From Pseudoips prasinana (taxonomy: Eukaryota; Arthropoda; Insecta; Lepidoptera; Nolidae): 64,000 nucleotides of DNA. The translations under genes and the position numbers were made by a program. The stretch spans positions 31,934,549 through 31,998,548 of the forward strand of contig OX621234.1 of the NCBI GenBank assembly GCA_951640165.1. The letters run 5' to 3'. Shown in pieces: positions 55,358 through 64,000 of this stretch. The notes beneath the pieces are model-generated. The model had not been told where the DNA came from. It was given only the letters and a program-made list of their open reading frames with translations, and searched no databases. The first letter of the stretch is position 1; each line of letters begins with the position of its first letter.

Positions 55358-57440
55358 TTACTGTATACTGCTCTCAATAGTCAATGCCTCAATGTGACGT
55401 CCTGCAACGGTTAGGAATGCATTTTCCGTGCATGAGAATATATCTATTGTTGAGTCATTCTCGATATCATTGATATAGCGAACTGCGCGGGACAGAGGTG
55501 CATTTCGGGCTAGATTTGTTCGAGCGGCCGGCACCGCCAATAGGTTATGTTGACGTCGCGCCTGGACAAAGTATGTCCTGTGTCGCGGCACACGGAACTG
55601 TAATAGTGCCAATAGTAAAGAGTTATATGTGTAACCACGCATTAACCTGAAGAAATACGTGACTAATGCAATGTTACGTCGTACTGCTAACATACGATAG
55701 TCCACCATACCCACGATATAAAGTGTTGGATATAAATACGGATAATAATAATATAATCTTTTGAACAAATAGCGTACAAATGATTTCTGTATTTTTTCGA
55801 CTTTTTGTATGTACTGAACTTGATGGGGATTCCATATCACTGAATTAGTCTCGAGTGTGGTACGAACGTACGCGTTATATAAGGTACACAAAGTTTTACG
55901 ATTACAAAAGCTTCTAGACTGTCTCAGAACAAATCCTAGGCTTTTCCGCGATTTATCACAGAGTTTGCAAATATTATCATGGTAAGTTAATTGGCTATCA
56001 AACCATGTGCCCAAATCTTTTACGGTGTCCGCTCTTTTCACAATCGTATTGTGTAGTGTATAGTTTTTGTGTATTGGGGAACGTGCGCGACTATAAGACA
56101 CAATCACACATTTGTTTGAATTGAGACATAAACTATTCTGATAGCTCCACTCAATTACACTGTCGATGTCACTTTGTAATAGGTCGCAATCGGATGGTGT
56201 ATCAATTGGCAGTGCCAATTTGACATCATCTGCAAACATTAGACATGTGCTATATTTTATATTAGATGGTAAGTCGTTTATTAATATTAAGAAAAGTAAT
56301 GGGCCCAGACAACTACCTTGCCCAATACCTGAATTAACAGTATATTCTTCAGATTTGCAGTTTTGGTATAGAACATACTGTTTACGATTTCTTAGGTAAT
56401 TTGAAAGAAAGTGAACAAGATTTTTTGAAAAGCCTATATTTGCTAGTTTGTAAAGTAGGACATCATTTTGGATCTGATCAAACGCCTTTTGGAAATCAAA
56501 ATAAGCCACGTCGACCTGCCTTTTAGCATCAATTCCGTTCGAAATGAGCGTTGAAATATTAATAAGATTGCTAGTTGTGGAACGCCCAGGTAAAAACCCA
56601 TGTTGTTCATCACAAAACCAACCATTTAATTGTTTATATATTAGTGTATATAAAGTGGACTCCATAACCTTACCAAACACTGACAGAACTGCCACGGCCC
56701 TGTAATTTTGAATTTCAGACTTAGATCCTGCCTTGTGTATGGGTATAACTTTGGTAGTTTTCCATACGAGCGGATAAATTTGTTGTTGGAGAGATAATTT
56801 AAATATGTGCCATAGAGGCTCAACAAAGATTTCATAACAGTCTCGGACAATTATTTGTGGTACACCATCAGGCCCTTGAGTGAATTTTGCTTTAAGTTTT
56901 TTTAGGGCGATGCGTATATCGTTCTTTTGCACACTGTCCACAATAACGTGAATGTCCGGTGCGAGGCTGGGTGGGGGCGACATTGAGGCGGCGGCCAGCG
57001 CTGCGAGCGGATCTAATGTCGGCGCATTCGATAAATAAACACTTTTAAAGAACGATGCGAATGCATCTGCTACTTGCTGTGGATTAGACATTCCAAATGT
57101 TGAGGGTTCATTCGATTTCCTGTTTTGTTTAATATAGTGCCAAAAACTACCGGGATCTTGCAATATATTATTTTCAATATTTTTATAGTGAGTTGAGAAA
57201 GCTGTCGCGAGTAACGATTTAAATTTTTTGCGAAAGTAGGTAAAGAACGCGTAATATAGTTGGTTGTTTGTTTTTTTATAGAGTGTGTGATAATAAGATT
57301 TTAAATGTAAACATTTTATAGTTTGTGAGTTATACCAATCTGGATAATGACCACGTATGTTTCGTTTTATATTGTTTGGAACTAATTCGTCAAATAATTT
57401 ATTTAAGATGTTATAAAGATCTCCTCGGTACCCAATGAGC
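55358..57440 (-). pseudogene. Non-LTR retrotransposon ORF2, reverse transcriptase part (after frameshift)
   Basis: This is the reverse transcriptase half of ORF2. The open frame continues upstream of its first usable start codon to about 57440, with GYRGDLYNILNKLFDEL near the frame change. Counting from the TTG at 57163, motifs are: a 'KVIPIHKAGSKSEIQNYRAV' block (about 138-157), YFDFQKAFDQ (221-230), GIGQGSCLGPLLFLI (279-293), catalytic FADD (310-313), and a long thumb/C-terminal part to residue 601. The RT domain itself is uninterrupted. It is separated from the endonuclease by one frame change, so this copy cannot make the whole ORF2 protein by normal translation. Confidence 0.88.
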
Positions 57441-58353
57441 TCAATACCGGGGACCAGTCGGTATATAACAAACGAGAATATAAATTATAATAATTTACTT
57501 TCTTAAAGTTACGGGTCTTTGAAGTGCATTCGTGCCTGCTAGCATCCCGATCATTATGCAAGTAAAACCTATTTAAAGTTATAACTATATCTAATGGTAC
57601 GTGGTGAACTTCGGACTCAACGAGACTCACCTCAGACTCCAACACAGAAGGGGGCATTAAATCCCTTCGGCTAATGACTAAGTCAAGTACACGGTCAAGA
57701 CCATTGAGAACAGTATTATGTTGCGCTAAATCACACATTGATAATAACAGTTTATAGCTTTCTCGTACAGATTGAGATGCTGAATATAAATTAAAGTCGC
57801 CAATCACTATAACAGGTATTTTAAATTGAGTTATAAGTGTTTCTATGCAGTTGAAAATCGAATAATATCTTATATCGGGTATTCTTGGCGGCAGGTAGGT
57901 TACGCAACAGATAAAGCGATATTTGCCCGTTGTAATTTGTCCGGCGACTATTTCATCGTCTGGTGAGCACTCACACTGAATTTGCCGTAGATGGTAAAGT
58001 TGTCGCACGGCTAGCAATACTCCACCTCCGCCGCCTCCAACTCGGTCACGCCGAATAACCGTATAATCTCGAGGAAATAACTCGGAATCATAAACGCTGT
58101 CATCTAGTCGTGTTTCTGTTAACGCCAGTGTGTGGCCACGAAAGTCGTTGAGTAATGTTTTAACTTCTGAGGTTTTACTTTTTAATCCCCTTACGTTTTG
58201 GTAAAAAATGTTAATGTTAATACTTTTCGGTTTACGCTTGTGTATGAGATCGAAAAGTATGGCTATTTTTCCTGTTTCGTCGATTTTTAGTTGTATACCA
58301 CTGTTGTAGTGCTGTTCCTGTTGGCCAGTTGTCCGGTGACATAAGAAATTCAA
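57403..58353 (-). pseudogene. Non-LTR retrotransposon ORF2, endonuclease part
   Basis: Apurinic-like endonuclease of ORF2: YQNVRGL (51-57), LTETRLDD (78-85), GGGGGGVLLAVRQ (106-118), GDFN (185-188), and a late SEVHHVPL that stands where SDHxPL is usual. The frame stops at 57403 just after the frame change. It begins on TTG within ORF1 (overlap 122 bp, +1 relative to ORF1) and has no ATG before the endonuclease motifs. The protein would nick chromosomal DNA to prime reverse transcription. Confidence 0.88.
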
Positions 58354-59077
58354 AGTGGTTTGCTGTGGTTCCTATGACAAAACAGTTGTGACTGTCGTGG
58401 ATTGGATCAGGTTTTTTTATTTGAAAGTCTACATCGGGTTTTTTCCTTTTGAGGTAGGTTAGTATGTTCGCCTCTGTCACGTCCTCATGAAAGTTCCAGG
58501 CATGAACATATTTAGTTTGTTCAACCGTCAGTAATTCAGAGTCCGCTTCACCAGTCGCTCTTATTATTGAGCGACGGGGGCGACGAATTTTGGTCATGAT
58601 GTCATCATTAACAACCTTCAACTCTTCACGAATTACTCCATTGTTAGAAGCCGTATCATCCGGTAAATTTGTGATGGCGGCAGTGTTCGCCTCAGTTTGC
58701 GTGGCCCCACGTATTAGAGTTGGTTCGTTGCGGGTTATCGGTATATCATCGCTAGGTGCGGACGATCTTCCAGCGCAAACATTGCTTACCGACTTTTGTT
58801 TCTTCGCTGCCTTGGCGCCTATAGCTTCTACGGCTTTTAAGCGAGCTTGGCGAGTCAAGCGCTGCATCGGATCAGTGTCGGATTGATGCGAATTTGAGTT
58901 TGCGGGGGTAGTTGCTATAATTGGTTGAATCGAAGTATTGGATGGAACCGATGATAATTGTATAATTAACGTATTTTGTTCACTTATTTTATCTTCAAGT
59001 GCACTAACTTTAACCACAAGCGCGGATACCGTTTTATGCAACTCACGTATAATATTTTCGAGTGACTTTTGCGACAT
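58232..59077 (-). CDS. Non-LTR retrotransposon ORF1
   Basis: 281 aa from a clear ATG (59075-59077), uninterrupted. The N-terminus is a predicted coiled coil (residues about 3-42, LENIIRELHKTVSALVVKVS, then LEDKISEQNTLIIQL), suggesting multimerisation. The middle is Ser/Ala/Thr-rich and basic (KAAKKQKS about 90). The C-terminal part (about 190-265, YVHAWNFHEDVTEANILTYL, later CFVIGTT and FLMSPDNWPTG) resembles the small conserved domain at the end of some insect Jockey/CR1-like ORF1 proteins, where residues of an incoming chain contact nucleic acid. No CCHC zinc knuckle is seen. The role in binding element RNA is inferred from position. Confidence 0.75.
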   Translation of the reverse strand: MSQKSLENIIRELHKTVSALVVKVSALEDKISEQNTLIIQLSSVPSNTSIQPIIATTPANSNSHQSDTDPMQRLTRQARLKAVEAIGAKAAKKQKSVSNVCAGRSSAPSDDIPITRNEPTLIRGATQTEANTAAITNLPDDTASNNGVIREELKVVNDDIMTKIRRPRRSIIRATGEADSELLTVEQTKYVHAWNFHEDVTEANILTYLKRKKPDVDFQIKKPDPIHDSHNCFVIGTTANHFEFLMSPDNWPTGTALQQWYTTKNRRNRKNSHTFRSHTQA

Positions 59078-59127
59078 TTTGTGTTTTATAATGTAAAATT
59101 GTTATAGCGTACGTCCGATCGTGCGAA

Positions 59128-59470
59128 CTAATGCACCTCACTCAAGGCAGAGACAACGGACTTCCATTTGTCACGATCCTTGCACACCTCGTTGGCCTCA
59201 TTTACTGACATTATATTCTTCATACATGCTCGCCGGTTTAGGGTACTTCTGACCTGACCTTTCTTGAGTGAGGTCTTCCCCTTCCGGTTGTACCTTTCAC
59301 AGGCCAGGTATACTTCTTTTGTCAAACTTCTTTCATCCATCCTTTCTAAATGGCCAAACCATCTCAGCATACCTTTTTCAATCTTTGTGACTTCATCCTC
59401 TTTCACACAACAATGCTCTCTTACATCAGTATTTCGAATTCTGTCTCTAAGGAATATGTGAGGTGTGACA
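59128..59470 (-). pseudogene. RTE-like retrotransposon C-terminal fragment, split by the younger insertion
   Basis: Open frame 59128-59406: TKIEKGMLRWFGHLERMDE, RSLTKEVYLACERYNRKGKT, VRSTLNRRACMKNIM and NEVCKDRDKWKSVVSAL. These are the typical C-terminal residues of RTE-type RT proteins (LRWFGHVERM..RLTK..Y). It is 5'-truncated. Its 3' continuation is on the other side of the 4-kb element, at 55085-55122. Confidence 0.85.
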
Positions 59471-59720
59471 TAAGTTGTATGAGGTAGCTATAAAAAAACT
59501 ACGCTTAGAACATTTGTTCCATTATAGCATTAATGACATATGTGTCATAGCTTAAAACTTATTTGAGATAATTGGAGGGACCATTCATCATGACACAAAA
59601 AGTTTATATTATTTAAAATTCACTTCTATCTTAACGAAAGCGTCTTGACCAGCACTCCACTGTGACTGAATTTTAACAAGTTATATGGTTTTGAATACAA
59701 CGTTGTATTTTTTATTACAG

Positions 59721-59884
59721 TTATTGCTTGAAAAATGGGAAGATGACGTTTTAGAGATCGCACAAAATGATATAGCGCTGATGAAAAGTTACTTGGAATT
59801 AACAGAACTGTACTACGTACTCACATACATCGGACCCCTTTTAGGAGAAGCTACAATTTTTAAAAGGGATGGACATTCTTCTAG
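59721..59884 (+). CDS. Vha100: V-ATPase V0 subunit a, third coding exon
   Basis: Acceptor tattttttattacag (AG at 59719-59720), then LLLEKWEDDVLEIAQNDIAL, MKSYLELTELYYVLTYIG and PLLGEATIFKRDGHSS. It ends AG|GTAAAT after two bases of the next codon. The central NxxxLxxxxLELTELxxVL corresponds to the family 'NAEALKRNFLELTELKHILRKT' helix of the cytosolic arm. With the two earlier exons this gives about 152 residues. The following exon must begin in phase 2. I could not identify it in 59885-64000, so the next intron is at least 4.1 kb. Confidence 0.88.
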
Positions 59885-59899
59885 GTAAATTATTTTATA

Positions 59900-60135
59900 T
59901 ACAAATAGACACAAATATCCTGAGACAACTGAAACACAGCCATCAGATCCCGAACTAGGCAGAGCCTGAACTATGGCAACCAGACAACTGCTAAACATAT
60001 TTGTAAATTTTTAAATACCTCTACATACATAATATAGATAAACACCCAAACACAGAACAAATAGTCTCGATCGAACCCACGACCTCTGGCTAAGCAGTCA
60101 GGGTCACTAACCACTAGACTAACATGCCAGTCAAC
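59900..60135 (-). mobile_element. tRNA-derived SINE, family C
   Basis: Minus strand: A box 'gttagtctagtggttagtga', B box GGTTCGATCGA, then 'ttctgtgtttgggtgtttat', a 'tatgtatgtagaggtattta' body and 'ctagttcgggatctgatggc' near the 3' end. It lies in the intron after exon 3. Confidence 0.75.
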
Positions 60136-60539
60136 TCTAATAAGAAAATCTAATAATAATCTCTAATTTAAACAATTTTATATAATACTTGACCTTAGCA
60201 AAAGTGGTAAGTATTTTATTGATTGTTGCTACAGTTGACAGTCAGAAATATTTAGGTGTGCAGATTGATGTTGTACTAAGTAAATTCACATGGTAACCCG
60301 CAGGGTAATGGGGCTAACATCAAATCACCCAGCTGCCTACGGCACTTTGAAAATTGTTTAGTTCGCTCTATGCTCGTCAATCATTGGATTTTGCATTCTA
60401 GAATGCCGGGTTTGAAAAAAGTAATGATTACGTGTAAATTCATGGTAAAAATGGTACCCCATTTATGCCTAACCAGTAGCAATGACTGTGCTTATTTTAT
60501 TTATATAAAATATTTCTCATCTTTTAAAATCTTTTATCC

Positions 60540-60680
60540 GTAAGTGATTGGCGAGGTTAAGCAACTAGGCTCACGGTCCGTCCATAGAGGCGTGCCTCCA
60601 AAGTGGTTTAATTTCTGAGTGTCTCCGTGCTTTGGAATGTACGTGAAGCTGTTGGTCCCGGTTGTAGCCAGTAGGCACAG
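60540..60680 (+). repeat. Lepidopteran SINE-like repeat ('tccgtgctttggaatgtacg' type)
   Basis: 'gattggcgaggttaagcaac', 'ggctcacggtccgtcc', 'ctccgtgctttggaatgtac' and 'gaagctgttggtcccggttg' are the blocks of a common lepidopteran short repeat that I have seen end with 'gttggtcccggttg'. Non-coding. Confidence 0.6.
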
Positions 60681-60685
60681 GGAGG

Positions 60686-60768
60686 CATTCTCTGACACAG
60701 TTTAATAGTCGCTAAACTATGTCAGAGAATGGGTGACTTAAATAACCCTAGTTTTATAAAACTAGGGT
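60686..60768. repeat. Two adjacent hairpins
   Basis: 60686-60704 pairs with 60713-60731 (19-bp arms, one mismatch, 8-base loop). 60745-60768 is a perfect 24-bp palindrome (ACCCTAGTTTTA and complement, no loop). Confidence 0.93.
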
Positions 60769-61164
60769 AAGCATCCTCCCCATACGATAAGTATCTAACA
60801 CTTACGTAAAATATAATGAACACTACCTTTTACCCCTACAGCTTTTAGCATTCGGAAATTCTATCCAGAAAAAAACAGAACATTTTTCTAGAATAATTGA
60901 TATCCTATTAGTTTCTTCCTCTGAAATAAGATCTGTCGTCAATCCAGATTTCAGATCTGTTCGTTGTGGTTAATTAAAATTAGTTTGCAAGTTCCACAAC
61001 GCTGTATAACGGTACGATAGACCCAGACTGATCAACTAATTCTAATTATTGTTACTACAAAATTTAGTTTCTACGAACTGAAGTTGGAACAGATTACCAT
61101 ATATATTGACGATCTTCAATTTAGAATTTCTAAAAATGTATCGGAATAAACAGATCAGATAAAA

Positions 61165-61400
61165 GTAAAAGTTTTAACCCCCGACGCAAAAACGATGGGG
61201 TGTTAAGTTTCATGTATCTCAGTGTGTGAGTGGTGTCTGACTGTGGCAAACGGGTGAACCGATTTTGATTTTGTTTTTCTTTGTTTGAAAGGTGAAGTAG
61301 CCGGAAGTGTGAGCTATGTTTCATGAAAATCGGTCAAATAGGGAATAAAATGTGTTTTACGCCGCCACCACAAAATGGCGGATAACATTTTTTTTCACAA
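61165..61400 (+). repeat. Lepidopteran dispersed repeat ('cccccgacgcaaaaa' type)
   Basis: 'ttttaacccccgacgcaaaa', 'gatggggtgttaagtttcat', 'gaaccgattttgattttgtt' and 'tgaaaatcggtcaaat' are in the order of a familiar lepidopteran intergenic element. The 64-codon minus frame is a shadow. Confidence 0.65.
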
Positions 61401-62999
61401 CGATATTAAATAAAAGGGCTTTAGTAGTAGAATTATATACACTAATTAATAATAGTGTATAGAATTCTGTACGATTTATGTGTCGAATATGAAGCTTAAC
61501 GTTAATTTAAAATTAGGTTGAACCAATATTAATCAAAACTTTTCTACTATTTATTTCGCTGGCTGTTAGACAGAGTTGCGCCATAAGATTTTCTTTCACT
61601 ATCTTGGCATGGGACCCAAAATATCCACGTGCATAAAAGTCAGTTGTTACTCCTAGATTTTTCGGGAATTCAAATATAAAAAAACGATAAAAACAACATC
61701 CCTATTAAAAACACATTAAGATGCTACATTTTCAAAGACAACAACATCTTAACAAGATAAAATCTACATAATAAATAGATTATATCTAATTATAATAAAG
61801 GCATGCAGCCTGTGTATCTGTGGCAAAGACGTTACTTTTAAGAATGAAATTCCTTTTTCTCATGTAAGTGAATATTGTATTCTTTTTGAGAAAATAAATG
61901 TCTTAAACCTAAAAAACCATCTCAGCTTCAGTGGTTTTGGTCGTTGACAAACGAGATCACTTTTTATGCGCCTCGGTGTTCAACTATTAAAAAAAATCAT
62001 CTATAATACAATTTAATTAATACTTTAGTAGCCTATAACTATGGAAACAATTCCATTGTGGAGCTGTGGACCTGTTTCGGCTCCATAAAGAGAGAACAAA
62101 GCATATAAAAGTACATATCTCCCATTATATATTTTCTTTTCAATTGCCCGCATAATTAGAATCGTTTATCAAATCAAGACAAAATTTACCATTTTTACTT
62201 TAAAACCTAAACAAATACAGAAAAAAATTAACGGTTAAAAACTTAATGAATTTGACTGTGTGTGGGCGCCTCATTGTGTAGCTGCCTTTTAGTCATTGCC
62301 TTTTATTTTAATCCTAACTTACAGTTTATTTTACAACACTACAAATTGGTATTTGTATTTCTGAAATAAAGCCACATAGAAATTTTAAACCACTAATTAA
62401 GGTGAATTCTCCGCAGACTTGCAATTACGACTTGTATTTTCGCTAATGATTTGCGAGTAAAAATTCTGATAAGTTACTAGTGAACATTGTTTATAAATGT
62501 ATGGAAAATTAATAAATATAATATTCCTTATCACTGTCGGTAAAGAATGAGACATTAGCATCTCTCTAGTATTTTATTTTTCTGAATTGAACTCGAATTT
62601 GTTTTAACGAAAATTAACATAAATATATACAAAATATACTGTGTAAAATATTATGTGTAAGACATTTGCACGCCGAAAGGCTAATATGGAAGGGTATTTA
62701 TAATTAGAAATAAGAACAATGAACAAATAATTTGAATTTGAAAACTGTCTTTAGACAAGAATACAAAGAAGTGAGATATCACATTAGAATTAAGAAAAGT
62801 GTATTGATAATAAAAATGCTATTCATTCCACAAATACAAGTTCCCGCATCATAGCTCGCGTCATAGTATGTTTGTATTTAGAAAGCAAGGTCTTAACACT
62901 AGCCTGATTACACCTCACCAACAAATGTTAAGTATTCCAGAAGCGCACAGTTTATGTCCTGGAGCCGTTAACATTTGTTTGGATTTAAAGTGTAAGGTT
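61401..62999. other. AT-rich sequence, nothing recognised
   Basis: No coding exon that continues the V-ATPase gene was found here. Confidence 0.5.
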
Positions 63000-63455
63000 C
63001 TTTGATGATCTGGAATGTGAGTCATGAAGGAACTCAATACGTATTTAACTATATGAGTATATATATCTTTTATATACACACTCATATATTTTATATAGTA
63101 TAATATAAAATATATGAGTATCTCAGTGGAGGCGGACTGTTAACCACTTGAGTTTAGCACGAAACGAGTCGATATAATACGTGTATATTCCAAATATAAA
63201 CCTTACTTAGAAATTTTGTGATCACTCAAGTTTATCAAATTGGCAATCGGTAAGATCTGGATGGCTAATTGGCATAGTCAAGAATTGGAATAAGGAGAAA
63301 TTGTCCTAAATAATTTTGCGTAGCAGGTGGTAAGAAGTTACGAGTGTGTCGAAAAGAGCCCGCTGAAGCAAATAATTTGCGGCCTACTTTCAACTAAGCG
63401 TTTTATCCATGTAAATACCTAAATATTGACTTTGTCACCATATGGAATAGCAAAC
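63000..63455 (-). pseudogene. Decayed CR1-like RT fragment
   Basis: Runs parallel to 40080-40500 on the same strand: 'gaatgtgagtcatgaagga', 'aaccacttgagtttagcac', 'gaaattttgtgatcactcaa', 'ggtggtaagaagttacgagt', 'aagagcccgctgaagcaaat'. An AT-rich segment with internal inverted repeats (63048-63125) is inserted. No open frame remains. Confidence 0.7.
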
Positions 63456-63901
63456 CGGTGGTAAATGTATCAAGTTAATTTATTTATTTCTAACCATAGC
63501 TTTATTAGTTCCATACGCATATTTTAGCCAAGTTATATTTAATAACATTTGTGGAGGTAGTTAAAATAATAAGAGATTTTTTTTTGTAAATCTGTATATA
63601 TACTGGGAGCAGCATAGACATGATAGGCAGATAGGAGTTTGTTGGATATCGTATTAATAGATATTGATATTACTAGTTATGAGCCTTCTGTGCTATATTA
63701 AAATAAAATATATAATCTATAACTTGTTGTTTAACTAAGGGTTAAAAAATATGATAAAACCGTCGAGCATTTAGACAATGGAGATGCAAGGCGTCTGCTG
63801 GCCATATAGTGCCCCTTGGTCGTACACGTTTTATAGAACTATTTCACTCGGAACTCGACCATTTGGTGTTGTTTCGTGTCGCGAAGTAGTGCTCCGTAAA
63901 A

Positions 63902-64000
63902 ATGGTGAATTGTGCAGTATTTCCGTGTAAAAGGCGATCAGCGACATCAAACTTACGGGAACAGGGTATTTATAACCACAAGTATTATTTTTGTCAATTT
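63902..64000 (+). other. Possible 5' end of a THAP-like gene, cut by the window edge
   Basis: From ATG at 63902 the frame is open to the end (33 codons): MVNCAVFPCKRRSATSNLRE then QGIYNHKYYFCQF. The MVxCxVxxC start, with two cysteines four residues apart, is like the first half of a THAP zinc-binding domain. The second C/H pair would lie beyond the window. Only a short piece is visible, so a chance frame is possible. Confidence 0.25.

Larger units (their letters stand above)
55120..59145 (-). mobile_element. Jockey/CR1-like non-LTR retrotransposon, nearly full length, ORF2 frameshifted
   Basis: ORF1 (58232-59077) and ORF2 (about 57440-58353 plus 55358-57440) on the minus strand end in an AAAT-rich 3' tail (ATTT repeats at 55126-55157 on +). 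ORF2 changes frame once, near 57440-57480. The element sits in V-ATPase intron 2, antisense to the gene. It also splits an older RTE-like fragment: 55085-55122 and 59146-59470 rejoin to the sequence seen unbroken at 43875-44040. A clear target duplication was not found. Confidence 0.88.

Overview
This looks like nuclear DNA of a butterfly or moth (Lepidoptera). It is AT-rich, has almost no long open frames outside transposons, and carries several repeat types that I recognise as lepidopteran: RTE-type retrotransposon 3' ends running into GATGAT tails, Helitrons ending in CGCGGGCACAGCTAG, tRNA-derived SINEs, and CR1-like 3' tails with the GGTTGTCTGGAAGAGAT motif. The species cannot be named from the sequence alone. 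No bacterial, organellar or CRISPR features are present.

The only host gene I can name lies on the + strand in the right third. Three exons (about 50336-50460, 53262-53438 and 59721-59884) encode the N-terminus of a divergent V-ATPase V0 subunit a. Their introns are about 2.8 and 6.3 kb, and the rest of the gene must lie beyond 64000. An open frame at the right edge (63902-64000) resembles the start of a THAP-like protein, but the evidence is weak. Two other weak exon candidates are on the minus strand at 41.0-41.8 kb and on the + strand at 42.65-42.85 kb.

Layout. 0-3.3 kb: old RTE, SINE and inverted-repeat debris. 3.94-6.19 kb: a Helitron-like element with a degenerate tandem array of about 125 bp units. 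6.6-10.85 kb: a structurally intact two-ORF CR1/L2-type retrotransposon on the minus strand. 12-24.4 kb: retroelement scraps, MITEs, SINEs and one GC-rich block at 20.8-21.7 kb. 25.2-26.1 kb: a three-deep nest (Helitron, then SINE, then mini-Helitron). 26.4-36.6 kb: SINEs, RTE ends, Helitron remnants and palindromes. 37.9-40.9 kb: nested inverted repeats around a CR1-like fragment. 43-46 kb: a (TA)n tract and retroelement ends. 46.2-47.3 kb: an uninterrupted Tc1/mariner transposase. 50.3-59.9 kb: the V-ATPase exons, with a 4 kb Jockey/CR1-like retrotransposon inside intron 2 that has itself split an older RTE-like fragment. 60-64 kb: SINEs, hairpins and a decayed CR1 fragment.

The sequence is best read as a gene-poor, intron or intergenic stretch built by repeated nested insertion. 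The most notable points are the intact CR1 and Tc1 reading frames, the missing AUG at ORF2 of both non-LTR elements, a TA-flanked palindromic MITE family (four copies), an unusual number of short near-perfect hairpins, and the divergent V-ATPase subunit. I did not see a new multigene system.
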